Origin: a virus
IMG/VR virus record: IMGVR_UViG_3300011440_000016
Location: 1-43,597 of that record
Length of the DNA: 43,597 bases
Reading direction: 5' to 3' (one strand)
Positions 15,904 to 25,001 of this stretch are shown piece after piece. How positions within the stretch are numbered: position 1 is the first letter of the stretch; every line of letters starts with the position of its first letter. The notes under the pieces are model-generated. The model had not been told where the DNA came from. It saw only the letters and a list, made by a program, of their open reading frames with translations, and ran no database searches. The translations under genes and the position numbers were made by a program.

Positions 15904-17001
15904 ATGGCATTTGGTAAGGGTTTTGTACCGGCTCCGAGGACAGTAAAGTCTTCTCAACCAGTAAAAAAGAGTAGTTCCAGTAATACTAATAAGGCTGGAC
16001 CGCAGCCTAGAACCGTAGCACAATCTGGTCCAGCTAATAATGCTGGGATGATTTATTCATCTTTTGATAACGCATGGCATCCACCATCTTGGTTTGCACC
16101 TACTAAAAAGGCAGCCGCTCCACCAGCTAAGAAAGTAGCAACGACTCCTGTTAAAGCTGTTGCTAAGAAGGTTGCCACAACTCCCGTTAAAGCAGTAGCT
16201 AAAAAGGTCGCAGCAACTCCGGTTAAAGCTGCCGCTCCTGCAAAGAAAGCTGCTGCACCACCTGCTCCTGTAAAAAAGGCTGTTGCCCCTGTTGCTCCAG
16301 TAAGAGCACCGGTTACTAATGCTAGACCGGCTACTAATCCTCTTGCACCTGCTGTAGCTCGGTCTTTAACTGCTCAAACTAGTCCTGGAACTCCTGCCGG
16401 AACTAAAGCTTTGAATGGTCCTCAGGGAGTAACTCTTTCTAGTGGAAGACCACTTAGTTCTAAGGGCGCTTTTGAAACAGCAGTTTCTACTACTCGTTCT
16501 CCTGCTGGAACTGCAATGGATCTTGCAAATACTGCAAGACAAGCCCTTGCAGGGCAAAAGGTTATGAATGGTCCTGGTTTAGTAACTCCTTCTAATCCTG
16601 TAAATAAAGCAGGAAATGCTTTGGGTGCTGTTCAAAGAGCAATTCAACTTGCTAATACTGCTAAAAATCTTACAAATACAGGTGGGGGTACTTATACTCC
16701 TGGTGGTACTAATACTGGAACCGGAGGTGGAGGTAGGATTCCTACTGCTCCTATTCCTACTGCTCCTAGAACTCCCACTGCTCTTATTCCTCCGGGTGGA
16801 ACTACTACTGCTCCCCCTGCTCCCCCAATCACTACTCCTACAATTCCTACAGCACCTACAGGTAGCTTTACTACTGTAGGTGGAGGAACTGCCGGTAGAT
16901 TTGCTCGACAAAGACAGAACCGTGGTCCTAGAAGTGGAATGTCTATGACTCCAGAACTTCTACGGAGACTTGCAAGAGAGCGGTACGTTAGAACGAGGTA
17001 A
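15904..17001 (+). CDS. Low-complexity Lys/Ala/Pro then Gly/Thr/Pro-rich protein, 365 aa
   Basis: An N-terminal half like histone H1 tails: near-perfect 12-residue repeats KKVATTPVKAVA followed by AAPAKKAAAPPAP segments, at about residues 70-130. The middle is Ser/Gly/Asn-rich (SSGRPLSSKGAFE) and the C-terminal half is Gly/Thr/Pro-rich (TNTGTGGGGRIP; TAPIPTAP). It ends with a basic ordered tail (MTPELLRRLARERYVRTR). It is probably a virion protein, perhaps DNA-condensing or ejected; that is inference from composition and position. Confidence 0.72.
   Translation: MAFGKGFVPAPRTVKSSQPVKKSSSSNTNKAGPQPRTVAQSGPANNAGMIYSSFDNAWHPPSWFAPTKKAAAPPAKKVATTPVKAVAKKVATTPVKAVAKKVAATPVKAAAPAKKAAAPPAPVKKAVAPVAPVRAPVTNARPATNPLAPAVARSLTAQTSPGTPAGTKALNGPQGVTLSSGRPLSSKGAFETAVSTTRSPAGTAMDLANTARQALAGQKVMNGPGLVTPSNPVNKAGNALGAVQRAIQLANTAKNLTNTGGGTYTPGGTNTGTGGGGRIPTAPIPTAPRTPTALIPPGGTTTAPPAPPITTPTIPTAPTGSFTTVGGGTAGRFARQRQNRGPRSGMSMTPELLRRLARERYVRTR
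16129..16236 (+). repeat. Three 36-bp coding tandem repeats (KKVATTPVKAVA)
   Basis: Three consecutive 36-nt units encode KKVATTPVKAVA, KKVATTPVKAVA and KKVAATPVKAAA. The third codon positions differ between units, so the peptide rather than the DNA repeat appears conserved. Confidence 0.8.
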
Positions 17002-17003
17002 AC

Positions 17004-19505
17004 ATGGCTGCGGACCCATATGATGTAATGCAAGCTCTTCAAAGGGCTGCAATATTCCGTCGAAATGCTGGATCTAATGCCAGAGGAATTGCTGGATTAG
17101 CTCAACAAGTTGCGGCGGGTAATACGGGAGGTATGCGTAATACTGGTCGTTCTTCTGGCGGAGGTGGCGGTTATGGGGGAGCGGCTCCTGTTACTACTTT
17201 AGCTTCTATGGCGGCTTCAAATCCTGTAGTGGCTGATTTGTTGAAAAAGGGAATTCTCAAAGAGGGAATGGCTCCTGAACAGATTCAGGCTATTCTCGCT
17301 ATTTCGCAAATGGCTGGTACAGTTCCTGTAGATATTGCCGAAATGATCGCTAAGATCAACGCAGACTATGAGTCTACTACTGGCGATATTATGGGTTCAG
17401 GCGCAGAATGGATGAAAGAACTCTATGGTACGAATTATGATCCTAATGATCCTAATGCCGCCGCTTTTGCTCGTGACCCTCTTTTTAGTTCTTACGCAGG
17501 TGGTCTTGCCCAAATGGACGAGACAGCCGATACCAATCAAGCTACTGATTTAGCATGGTTCAGGAAACAAGAACAAGCACAACAGGATTACTACAATCAG
17601 CTGATGGCTGATGTTTCTACCTATGGTTTACCAGCACAAGAAGTAACAGGTGGATCTGGTGGTGGAGGCGGAGGTGGCGGAGGTTATGGAGGTGGATCTT
17701 CTGGATCGGATTCGGAAGGTCTTTGGGATTTTAACGATGCAGATGTTCGTTTCCAAGATCAAGCCACAACTACAGCTACTAGTAATGTTCGAGAGTATGA
17801 TCCTGGTTTCTGGTTAGGTGCTCTTCAAATGCCAGGTCTTTCTGATGAAGATCGTGAATTCATCAATAATATGATCTGGACTCATGGTCCTGGCCCCCAA
17901 GATGTTGGACAAGGAATTACTGAAGAATTCACGAATAACGTGGCTGATATTGAGTTAGGTAACCTCGGTATTATGAACAACACCATCTGGAATCAAGGTG
18001 CTGCTGCTGATTTTGATTCTCAAATGATGCAATATATGCAGCAGGCTAATCTTGCTGATAATCCTGAAACAGAAGCAGTAGAACATTTCTATCATCCTGA
18101 GGGTGGCCTTCAAAGAGGCGAAGAGCCTATCTTTGGTTCTCCCGAAGAACGAGAATATTACCTACAGCAGCAGGCTTTGTATGAGCAGGCATACCTTCCT
18201 GTTAATCAGCCTATTAATGTTCCTAGGGCGCAACAGTATCTTGATGAGGTCGGCTCTGTAGAAGACGTTCGTAATTCTGTTCTTCCTGGTAACACTGTTA
18301 ATTCTGTTACTTCTCCTATTCCAGCAACAATGCCTACTATAAACCAGGGGGCAGGAATTCCAGAAGGCATGTCCCCTGAGGATGTATTGGGTATTACTCC
18401 TGAGTATACTCCGCCATTATCTGATCTCCCTTCTGCCCCTCCTGGAGCTACTGCTCCTGCGTCAGAAGCGGAAATGACTACTGAAGAATATGCAGCTTCT
18501 CTTAACGAGGCCTTAGAGTCAGCTCGTAGATATGTTGGAGATGACAATGCTCTAAGTTACTACTGGGATGATACATTCCCCACATTAAGCAGAGGACAGC
18601 AAGCTGCTGTGCTTAATATGTTTGCGAGCGAAGGAGTGGATGTACCGCTTCAATATCAAGAAGCAGTTTCAGATACTGTTCTTTCTCCAGAAGCATTGGC
18701 GTCGCAAGCTCTGCAAACGGCTATGCAAGGTGCGCAAGAGGAACAGAGTCAAATTCCTCAGAACATAGCTCGTAGAATCCAAGAAGGACAAAGAGTAGCT
18801 CAGCACTTAGTAGCTAACATTCAAAATGAATTCGGTCCTGAGCTTAACGAGCCAATTCAATGGGGCGGTACGCTTCGTAATGATCTTTTGACTGCTATGC
18901 AAGAGTTTTCGGATGAACAACGTAGGCGAGCACGTGAAATTTTCAATGGTACTACTGAGGAATTTGAGCAAGAAATCGATCCTGGTGACTATTACCAGGA
19001 CGATGCGATGACTCCTGATGAGGTGGTTGAAATTGAGCATGAGAATCAATTGATTGAACAATTGCGAGATTTTGCTCAAACTAATAATGCAAATTTCCAA
19101 GCTACTCTAGTTCAGAACTATCTCTTGGATCAAGAGCGTCAACAGCAGACAAATGCCGTTTCTTCTGATACGGAAGATCCTGCTCTATCTGCACAGGTTA
19201 TTGGTCCTGGTGATCTTAACTATGTCGATCCAGCTGATCTGCAAATTGTTGAACCATCTCCTGATAACTACGGTGGATTTGGAGAGAGTGCTGGTAGAAG
19301 CTATAGGAGTCCTCTAGTTGATTGGACCCCTCCTGCTCCTGCTGCTTTCAATGCTGATAAGATTATCAATCAGCCAGTCATGCGGACTCAATCTAATCCT
19401 AAGCCCGCTGGTGGAAATATTCAGCTTATCGCTGCTAAGAGACTTGCAGACGCTTTAAAGAATGCTACTAGGAAGGTATCTCCACCTAGATTTGGTAAGT
19501 TCTAA
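17004..19505 (+). CDS. Large internal virion-like protein, 833 aa
   Basis: Near residues 50-60 and again near 215-230 there are poly-Gly linkers (GGGGGYGG; GGGGGGGGGYGGG) that separate an N-terminal helical domain from an acidic Gln/Glu/Pro-rich remainder. No enzymatic motif is seen. With the 1237-aa gene it occupies the place of ejected internal core proteins in short-tailed phages. It ends with a basic tail (LADALKNATRKVSPPRFGKF) and overlaps the next gene by 1 nt. Confidence 0.7.
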   Translation: MAADPYDVMQALQRAAIFRRNAGSNARGIAGLAQQVAAGNTGGMRNTGRSSGGGGGYGGAAPVTTLASMAASNPVVADLLKKGILKEGMAPEQIQAILAISQMAGTVPVDIAEMIAKINADYESTTGDIMGSGAEWMKELYGTNYDPNDPNAAAFARDPLFSSYAGGLAQMDETADTNQATDLAWFRKQEQAQQDYYNQLMADVSTYGLPAQEVTGGSGGGGGGGGGYGGGSSGSDSEGLWDFNDADVRFQDQATTTATSNVREYDPGFWLGALQMPGLSDEDREFINNMIWTHGPGPQDVGQGITEEFTNNVADIELGNLGIMNNTIWNQGAAADFDSQMMQYMQQANLADNPETEAVEHFYHPEGGLQRGEEPIFGSPEEREYYLQQQALYEQAYLPVNQPINVPRAQQYLDEVGSVEDVRNSVLPGNTVNSVTSPIPATMPTINQGAGIPEGMSPEDVLGITPEYTPPLSDLPSAPPGATAPASEAEMTTEEYAASLNEALESARRYVGDDNALSYYWDDTFPTLSRGQQAAVLNMFASEGVDVPLQYQEAVSDTVLSPEALASQALQTAMQGAQEEQSQIPQNIARRIQEGQRVAQHLVANIQNEFGPELNEPIQWGGTLRNDLLTAMQEFSDEQRRRAREIFNGTTEEFEQEIDPGDYYQDDAMTPDEVVEIEHENQLIEQLRDFAQTNNANFQATLVQNYLLDQERQQQTNAVSSDTEDPALSAQVIGPGDLNYVDPADLQIVEPSPDNYGGFGESAGRSYRSPLVDWTPPAPAAFNADKIINQPVMRTQSNPKPAGGNIQLIAAKRLADALKNATRKVSPPRFGKF

Positions 19506-22500
19506 TGGCTGAAACGTGGGAAGACAAATGGGAAAGGATGTTCAGGGATAGGCCTGGATATTCTGGACCAAGAGTCCAATATCGTGGGAATATGGACATT
19601 AATCGTCCAGCCATGGTTCGTCGTATCGCTAGAGGAACACCGGGAATTCCTTCTAGAATTACTAGAAAATTCAATACCCAGCCAGGTGGAGGTGGTGGGC
19701 GTCGTTCTGGTGGAGCTACTCAGGGTGCCTTTGAAGACGTTTGGTCTAATGTATCAGAACGTCTTATGGACCAATATCAAGAGACGGCTGCACAGCAACA
19801 GGCTATCAATAATGCTAATGAGGCGGAAGCTGAAAGAGATTATCCTTGGTATCAGGATGCCTTTCATACTTTAACTGGAGTAGGCCCAGGAAGCTTTGAT
19901 GAGTCAATTATAGGACGTGGTCTTAATATTGCTTCTCGACCTGCCTTTGGTATTTTTGAGGCCTTTAACGCTATAGCTGGGAAAGAAGAAGAAGACTACC
20001 CTAATGGGGAAAGTATGGGGTGGGATGCTTTCGTTGATGACCTTGGAGATATAGGCTCTGGTTTTTGGCAAGGATTTTCTGGACAAGAACGAACTGGATT
20101 CGGTCAAGTATACGAATCTCTTAAGAATAATGAGTCTATGGGGGCGGGCTTTCTTCAGGACTTTGAAGAAGCTCATCCTGCGTTAGAGCAAACAGTAGCT
20201 CAGGGTGTTGGTCTTGCAGGCGAACTATTCCTTGACCCTCTTAATGTTCTTATTCCTGCTGCCCCAAGAGTTATGCGGGAAACGGGTGAATTAGCGACGG
20301 AAGCTACTCTTCGAGAAACTTTGCTTAACGCCGTTCGTGAACAGACTGATGAATTCGCTACTAATTCAGGTCTAATTCAGAACGTCCCGATGTACGCCAA
20401 TGACCCTGATCTTCTTATCAGAAGACTTGAAGCGGCTATGGGGGATAATTTCAATAATGCTGTTGTAACTGTTGCGGGTGGCGGTAATCGTGCTACAAGC
20501 ATAATGAACGATACTACCTTCCCTTCAACTGTAGCTAATCAGACGGTTGAAGAAATTCGTACAGCCATGACAGAAGGTCTTCGTACTTCTGTAGATGATA
20601 TGTGGAGTTACGGATCTTCTGGGCGCATTACTGTAGGTATGATCGCTTCCGCTAGGCGGGCTAGCCCTGATTTTGATGAGTTTATTACTAGACTCTTGGC
20701 TAGTATGCCGCCAGGTTCTACGGCTGATGATATCGTAGACGGTTTAGCTTTCCGTACGATTCCTAAAGGTCTTGTAGACAACGCATATAGAGAAGTCGTA
20801 GCTAAGTACGAATCTGCTCTAGATCCACATTACGCTGAAATCTTTAAGGCAGTAGAGAATCCAACCTACAGGTCGCTAGGACTTCGTATTGGAGCTACTC
20901 GTACAGGTCCTGGAAAAACCTTTGCTTTAAGAGGACGCTCTAGAAGGGTTCCGGGAACTACGATCCGTCCGGTTGGACGAGCTTATGCTTGGGCAGGATC
21001 GAAGTTGGACGATGTTTTCCCGAATAGAGGAAACAGATTTGGTTTAGCTTTTGAACATGAAGTTCCAGGCATTTTCGCTCTTAAACTAGGTCGGGCACGG
21101 GCTTTAGGCTTCAACGCTATGGATGACTTCCGTAAAGAACTTGAAGCTATGGCTCGAAAGTTCACTAGAGAAGAAGGAATAGAATTCGGAAGACATCTAG
21201 AGAATGGTCTTCCACTAGTTGGAAAATCTGTAAGAAGTGGCGAAGATAAAGCCGCTATGCTAGCTCGTCTACGACAAATGCTAGACGATATATTCGCTGA
21301 GGAAATGGCTCTAGGTGCTCGTCCTGTTACGGGTAGAGGTTCTAGAAAAGTTGACAACTATTTCCCCGTCTACAATAAGAGTGGCACAAAAGCTAATCGA
21401 ACTCTCTTTAAGGAAAGACGGAAGATCGATGCTCATAAGCCAGGTGTTATTGGTGTGGGTGAGTGGAAGTTAGCTAAAGCCCAACAGATGGGATTGAAAC
21501 CGATCGAAGACGCTTTTGACGCTATTTACCATCGACGACTAAAGATGGCAAGAGACTCTGTTCGAGCTACCTTCTTGCAAGATCTTGTAACTAATTACGC
21601 TGTGCATGGAACCAACCCTGTAGGTCGTCTGTCTGACAAAGCATTGACTTCTAGAGGACTCACAAGAGTCTCAGAAAATATGCTGCAACATTCCTACAGA
21701 GTTGCCCGTAAAGCGAAGGGCGGGGAATTTTACATTCCCACTCCAATTTGGGAACTGTATAAGACAGTTGATGAGATGCTGTCTTGGTCAACAGCAGATT
21801 GGAATGGAATTGGCCGAGCATTCGCAAACGTCATCGGAAAGCTTAAGAAGGGACTAACTATTCCTTATCCTGGCTTCCATATGAAGAACTTCATCGGTGA
21901 CGTCTTCATGGGATTGCTAGATGGAGTTAATCCTAAGCACTACGCCAACGTTCTTAGGCAGAGAGCCAGGAAACTAGCTGGTGGTACAGGTAACTACGAT
22001 ATCGTTCCAGGACTCAGTTTTACTCATGACGGGTTCGTTGCTCAGTATATGCAGAATGCTGATGCTGGCTTCGTAAGAACGGAATTTGGAACCTTTGAAA
22101 GTTTGACGGCTGGAGCAATTCCTAGAAGGATGGGTAGAGCAGTATCTAATGCGGCTACCCAGCTTGCAGACAAGCGGGAAATGTATCCTCGTCTTGTTCA
22201 CTTTATTACTGCCTACACAGATGAAGCCCAGGCTTTGTGGAGGGCAGGTCATAGAGATATAGATGAAATAATGCGACGTGCTTCTGATGCAGCTATCAGC
22301 AGAGTTAATGCTTACAAGTTCGACTATTCTGCCTTGCTGCCTTGGGAGAAGACTATTAAGACCTTGGCATTTCCGTTCTATACGTATTTGCGTAAGGCCA
22401 TTCCTTTGCTTTTACAGCAAATGTTCCAGAATCCTCGTTTCTTCGCTGCTGTAAACAGGTTCATGGAATACAACGATGGCTCTGCTGCGGATAACTTCAA

Positions 22501-23218
22501 CGCAGACAATATTCCACAATATATTAGAGATATTGGTTTTGGTATGTTGACTGATGAAGAAGAGCCGTGGGCTATTACTGCTGATATTCTTCCCTTTGGT
22601 GCATTGGACATTCTTGGTTCCTCCGATGTAGGAGAATTGTCTCAGAATGTTCTGTCTAATTTGAATCCTCTTTTTCAAGCACCAATTGAACTAGCTACTG
22701 GAAATGAACTCTTCTCTGGAAGATCCATTGAGGATGAGTCTGGTTTACAGTATCTTATGGATAATATTCCGTTGCTAGGAGATATAGAAGAAGAACTGGG
22801 TATCCCTAATCCTTTGACTGATACACCTACAGGTGATCCTGTTTGGGAGCAGTTGACTTCTACAGATGTCTTCCATAATAGACTTGCTGGTCTAGGTATT
22901 CCTGCTCGTCAGATTACTGCTGGACAACAGTTGCAGCAACAGAATACCAATTTCGATAATTTGATTGAAGATCCTATTGGTGATTTCAACCATTCACAGG
23001 ATCGGTACAGAATTACTATTACTAGTGAATTCATGTATAGAATTACAGATCAAACAACCGGGGTGGTTCTGGGTACAGTGGCAACTCCGCAGGCTGCCAT
23101 TGATATGGCAAATCGTTTGCCAGGTGTCTCTTATAACCAAGAGTTTGTATCTCCATACCAGCAGCCAACATCAATGGATGTGCAGGGTATAATTGAACAG
23201 ATGCAGATGGCTCCATAA
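19505..23218 (+). CDS. Very large internal virion/DNA-ejection protein, 1237 aa
   Basis: Last gene of the rightward operon. It has a disordered N-terminus with GGGGGRRSGG, then mostly helical segments (about residues 95-760), then a region with PYPGFHMKNFIGDVFMGLLDGV and KTLAFPFYTYLRKAIPLLLQQ near 790-960, typical of large phage proteins of MuF-region or ejection type. The C-terminus is acidic and Pro-rich. No lytic transglycosylase motif was recognised. It probably forms part of the internal core or the trans-envelope channel. The 3' end is overlapped antisense by the leftward gene at 23043-23348. Confidence 0.7.
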   Translation: MAETWEDKWERMFRDRPGYSGPRVQYRGNMDINRPAMVRRIARGTPGIPSRITRKFNTQPGGGGGRRSGGATQGAFEDVWSNVSERLMDQYQETAAQQQAINNANEAEAERDYPWYQDAFHTLTGVGPGSFDESIIGRGLNIASRPAFGIFEAFNAIAGKEEEDYPNGESMGWDAFVDDLGDIGSGFWQGFSGQERTGFGQVYESLKNNESMGAGFLQDFEEAHPALEQTVAQGVGLAGELFLDPLNVLIPAAPRVMRETGELATEATLRETLLNAVREQTDEFATNSGLIQNVPMYANDPDLLIRRLEAAMGDNFNNAVVTVAGGGNRATSIMNDTTFPSTVANQTVEEIRTAMTEGLRTSVDDMWSYGSSGRITVGMIASARRASPDFDEFITRLLASMPPGSTADDIVDGLAFRTIPKGLVDNAYREVVAKYESALDPHYAEIFKAVENPTYRSLGLRIGATRTGPGKTFALRGRSRRVPGTTIRPVGRAYAWAGSKLDDVFPNRGNRFGLAFEHEVPGIFALKLGRARALGFNAMDDFRKELEAMARKFTREEGIEFGRHLENGLPLVGKSVRSGEDKAAMLARLRQMLDDIFAEEMALGARPVTGRGSRKVDNYFPVYNKSGTKANRTLFKERRKIDAHKPGVIGVGEWKLAKAQQMGLKPIEDAFDAIYHRRLKMARDSVRATFLQDLVTNYAVHGTNPVGRLSDKALTSRGLTRVSENMLQHSYRVARKAKGGEFYIPTPIWELYKTVDEMLSWSTADWNGIGRAFANVIGKLKKGLTIPYPGFHMKNFIGDVFMGLLDGVNPKHYANVLRQRARKLAGGTGNYDIVPGLSFTHDGFVAQYMQNADAGFVRTEFGTFESLTAGAIPRRMGRAVSNAATQLADKREMYPRLVHFITAYTDEAQALWRAGHRDIDEIMRRASDAAISRVNAYKFDYSALLPWEKTIKTLAFPFYTYLRKAIPLLLQQMFQNPRFFAAVNRFMEYNDGSAADNFNADNIPQYIRDIGFGMLTDEEEPWAITADILPFGALDILGSSDVGELSQNVLSNLNPLFQAPIELATGNELFSGRSIEDESGLQYLMDNIPLLGDIEEELGIPNPLTDTPTGDPVWEQLTSTDVFHNRLAGLGIPARQITAGQQLQQQNTNFDNLIEDPIGDFNHSQDRYRITITSEFMYRITDQTTGVVLGTVATPQAAIDMANRLPGVSYNQEFVSPYQQPTSMDVQGIIEQMQMAP

Positions 23219-23348
23219 TATGAGTTAGTCCGCAAGGCTTCCAATCATTGCAATATACGCACCATCCTTTCGGATGAGCTTTATCTATCTGAGCTAAAAG
23301 CTCTAGAAAAGCAATGCAAAAGTAGCAATCACATTGTTGTTTATCCAT
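23043..23348 (-). CDS. Putative Cys-rich small protein overlapping convergent gene, 101 aa
   Basis: The first 43 residues lie outside the antisense overlap and show C6, C8, C11, C30, C33 and C39 (CDCYFC...CVYC..KPC), a zinc-binding look. The remaining 58 residues are antisense to the end of the 1237-aa gene. The start overlaps the stop of the upstream gene (ATGGATAA), which supports translation. The C-terminal extent is uncertain. Last gene of the leftward operon. Confidence 0.5.
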   Translation of the reverse strand: MDKQQCDCYFCIAFLELLAQIDKAHPKGWCVYCNDWKPCGLTHIMEPSASVQLYPAHPLMLAAGMEIQTLGYKRHLANDLPYQWQPAELPLYPEPPRLFDL

Positions 23349-23511
23349 GTTTTTGGGTTTCCTTTACTGCTTCTGCCAGTGTTAGTCCAGCTTCTGTAGC
23401 GGATTGGAATATAGAAGTGTGTTCCTCACATAATGTGATTGGCGATCCGTCTTGATTTGCTACGTAGTAGACTACAAAATTCTTACAACCTTCAACTACG
23501 CAATTTTCCAT
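23341..23511 (-). CDS. Small zinc-finger-like protein, 56 aa
   Basis: ATG at 23511 preceded by AGGAGG (8 nt). It begins MENCVVEGCKNFVVYY and has C4, C9, C28 and H31 (CxxxxC...CxxH), followed by a helix (SATEAGLTLAEAVKETQ). It is likely a single zinc knuckle. The function is unknown; it is one of many Cys-pair microproteins in this operon. Confidence 0.72.
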   Translation of the reverse strand: MENCVVEGCKNFVVYYVANQDGSPITLCEEHTSIFQSATEAGLTLAEAVKETQKHG

Positions 23512-23679
23512 TAGTTTTTCCTCCTAATTACGATGTCTGCCTACCCTCGGTCAGCCCCCTGATGGATGGCATAACCCCAGGTCAGAGGCCTACTCAGGCG
23601 CCCGTGGTGGCCCGCTGAGCGATTGCCCCTTGACAGGGACGTGCTCGTCAAGTACAACTAAAATAAGCCTTCTGAGAGG
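23512..23679. other. GC-rich intergenic segment with inverted repeats
   Basis: No gene is seen. The segment is markedly richer in G+C than its neighbours and contains CTTGAC...GTCAAG (about 23634-23657), a 6-bp dyad with a 12-nt loop, plus several short GGG/CCC complementarities. It may be a structured RNA leader for the two downstream leftward genes. I could not match it to a known riboswitch. Confidence 0.4.
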
Positions 23680-23910
23680 CTAGGCATTCTTTCTAAACGA
23701 AATGATGGGTTGAAATTTAGGTTGATAGACGCTGAACTCTTTCTCTAAAAACCAGGCGGTTACCCGTTTAGATTTACCAAATGAAATTCCGTACTCTATA
23801 CTACCTACTCGGCTAATGACTCGTATTTTTCCAATTTGACCTCCGTACCTTCTAACAGAGTCTCGAATTAGAATTCTAGTACCTACAGGGAAGATCAAAG
23901 GAAAATCCAT
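23680..23910 (-). CDS. Small SH3/KOW-like protein, 76 aa
   Basis: Start ATG at 23910, in a CCATG shared with the divergent WhiB gene. FPVGTRILIRDSVRRYGGQIGKIRVI followed by SIEYGISFGKSKRVTAWFLEKEF reads like a compact beta-barrel (KOW or SH3 type), with a VGTRIL...GGQIGK strand-turn pattern. A longer reading from 23955 is possible but would overlap WhiB. The function is unknown. Confidence 0.6.
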   Translation of the reverse strand: MDFPLIFPVGTRILIRDSVRRYGGQIGKIRVISRVGSIEYGISFGKSKRVTAWFLEKEFSVYQPKFQPIISFRKNA

Positions 23911-24313
23911 GAAAGATGACCTTTCTTGGCAAAAGCATAAGATATGTTCTGTCAATGAATTATCGATGTTTTATTCTCAAATTAAACAGGAGATAGAAGC
24001 AGGAAGACGTTTTTGTCAACCGTGTCCTGTAATAGAAGAATGTTTCCAGTATGCTATTCAACATCATGAAGAAGGTGTGTGGGGTGGAACTGATGAAAAA
24101 CAGAGACGAAGATTATTTAGACGCTCGCTCGTACTGGGCGTGCCTGTAGTTTCTTTACAGCGTAGTAAACCGCATGAGCTATTGCGTCCTGAGCGTGCAT
24201 ATTCTTCTTTCCACGAACGTATTTCATTCCCGCAAAACCATAAGCCGGCGGTTTTAGAGAGGCATTTTGCTTCTCTACGTGTTGAATTCCATGCTGTTTC
24301 GCAAGCGTCTTAA
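23909..24313 (+). CDS. whiB: WhiB-family iron-sulfur regulator, 134 aa
   Basis: WhiB proteins bind a [4Fe-4S] cluster and act with the primary sigma factor; they occur only in Actinobacteria and their phages. C13, C36, C39 and C45 give the canonical C-Xn-CxxC-X5-C pattern, followed by GVWGGTDEKQRRRLFRR, the family turn and basic helix. AAAGGA lies upstream of ATG 23909. The gene runs against all neighbours. Its last 60 or so residues are antisense to the ruvC 3' end and are beyond the usual family length (85-100 aa), so the tail may be dispensable. Probably a late or host-takeover regulator, as in mycobacteriophage TM4; that role is inferred. Confidence 0.85.
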   Translation: MKDDLSWQKHKICSVNELSMFYSQIKQEIEAGRRFCQPCPVIEECFQYAIQHHEEGVWGGTDEKQRRRLFRRSLVLGVPVVSLQRSKPHELLRPERAYSSFHERISFPQNHKPAVLERHFASLRVEFHAVSQAS

Positions 24314-24563
24314 TGGTACCGATTACCTGTGGTGCTGGCATCTCATCGTAGTTTAGAAATCCAGCCTGTGCAAGTTTAGGATCAATCCAGAAACCTTCAT
24401 AGACCACTATATCTACGTCTGCAAAGTGGTGGGCGATATCGCTTAGAGTCATATCTTTACTGACTCCGAATTCTCCTAGAGAGATTTGTCGGTTCTCAAC
24501 CGTAATGCGCCCCCATCCTGTTGATTTTCCGGGATCAAGCCCCAGAATCTTCGTAGAAGTCAC
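24117..24563 (-). CDS. ruvC: RuvC-like Holliday junction resolvase, 148 aa
   Basis: Cuts branched DNA during recombination or before packaging. The GTG start at 24563 has AAAGGA 5 nt upstream. Acidic metal ligands sit in the expected places: D10 in KILGLDPGKSTGWG, E in VVYEGFW near 57, and D in KNMHAQDAIAHAVYYA near 127. Length agrees with phage RuvC. Its 3' 197 nt are overlapped antisense by WhiB. Confidence 0.85.
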   Translation of the reverse strand: MTSTKILGLDPGKSTGWGRITVENRQISLGEFGVSKDMTLSDIAHHFADVDIVVYEGFWIDPKLAQAGFLNYDEMPAPQVIGTIKTLAKQHGIQHVEKQNASLKPPAYGFAGMKYVRGKKNMHAQDAIAHAVYYAVKKLQARPVRASV

Positions 24564-24744
24564 GTAATTCCTTTCTCATATCTGTGAGTAGGTGAATCTT
24601 CATTGCTGCTAGCTCTTCTCGTTCTTCTGAAACTACTGGAGGAACATGATTTTTCTCTACGTATTCTGGCGTAGTCCAAACATTCCCGATCTTTACTAGG
24701 CGGTATTTAGGATGCTCTTCGTATTCAATTCCGTAAATTTTCAC
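24535..24744 (-). CDS. Hypothetical protein, 69 aa
   Basis: GTG at 24744 is chosen because it forms a GTGA overlap with the upstream stop; TTG at 24756 is an alternative. It contains KIYGIEYEEHPKYRLVKIG and ends with a charged helix (EREELAAMKIHLLTDMRKEL). It overlaps the ruvC start by 29 nt. The family is unknown. Confidence 0.7.
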   Translation of the reverse strand: MKIYGIEYEEHPKYRLVKIGNVWTTPEYVEKNHVPPVVSEEREELAAMKIHLLTDMRKELRDFYEDSGA

Positions 24745-25001
24745 TTCTCTAACCAATCCTGAATAAGTGCTTCGAGTGCAGCATATGCCCCCTCTATTTC
24801 TATTGCTATCATCTTAGATGCATGTTCTTCTACTTTAGCCAGATTTGCTTTCTCTAAGTTTGTTTGTGCATAGAAAGAGATAGTGCCCATAATGTTAATT
24901 ACATTTGGATTACCAAACGGCTCTGTTACATGCCAATTAACCTTAGGGTATATTTCTCTAGCAGATGCTTCGATTACTTCTCTATTCACTTTAGTATCCA
25001 T
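24741..25001 (-). CDS. Hypothetical protein, 86 aa
   Basis: ATG at 25001 overlaps the upstream stop (TAATG). The sequence mixes beta (KVNWHVTEPFGNPNVINIMG) and helix (KVEEHASKMIAIEIEGAYAALEALIQDW). No motif recognised. Confidence 0.75.
   Translation of the reverse strand: MDTKVNREVIEASAREIYPKVNWHVTEPFGNPNVINIMGTISFYAQTNLEKANLAKVEEHASKMIAIEIEGAYAALEALIQDWLEK

Noticed and set aside
16579-17042. Minus-strand Ser/Arg and Gly/Val-rich ORFs
   Set aside because: Antisense shadows of the low-complexity 365-aa gene.
23512-23679. tRNA or known riboswitch
   Set aside because: GC-rich and foldable, but no T-loop or cloverleaf and no recognisable aptamer core.
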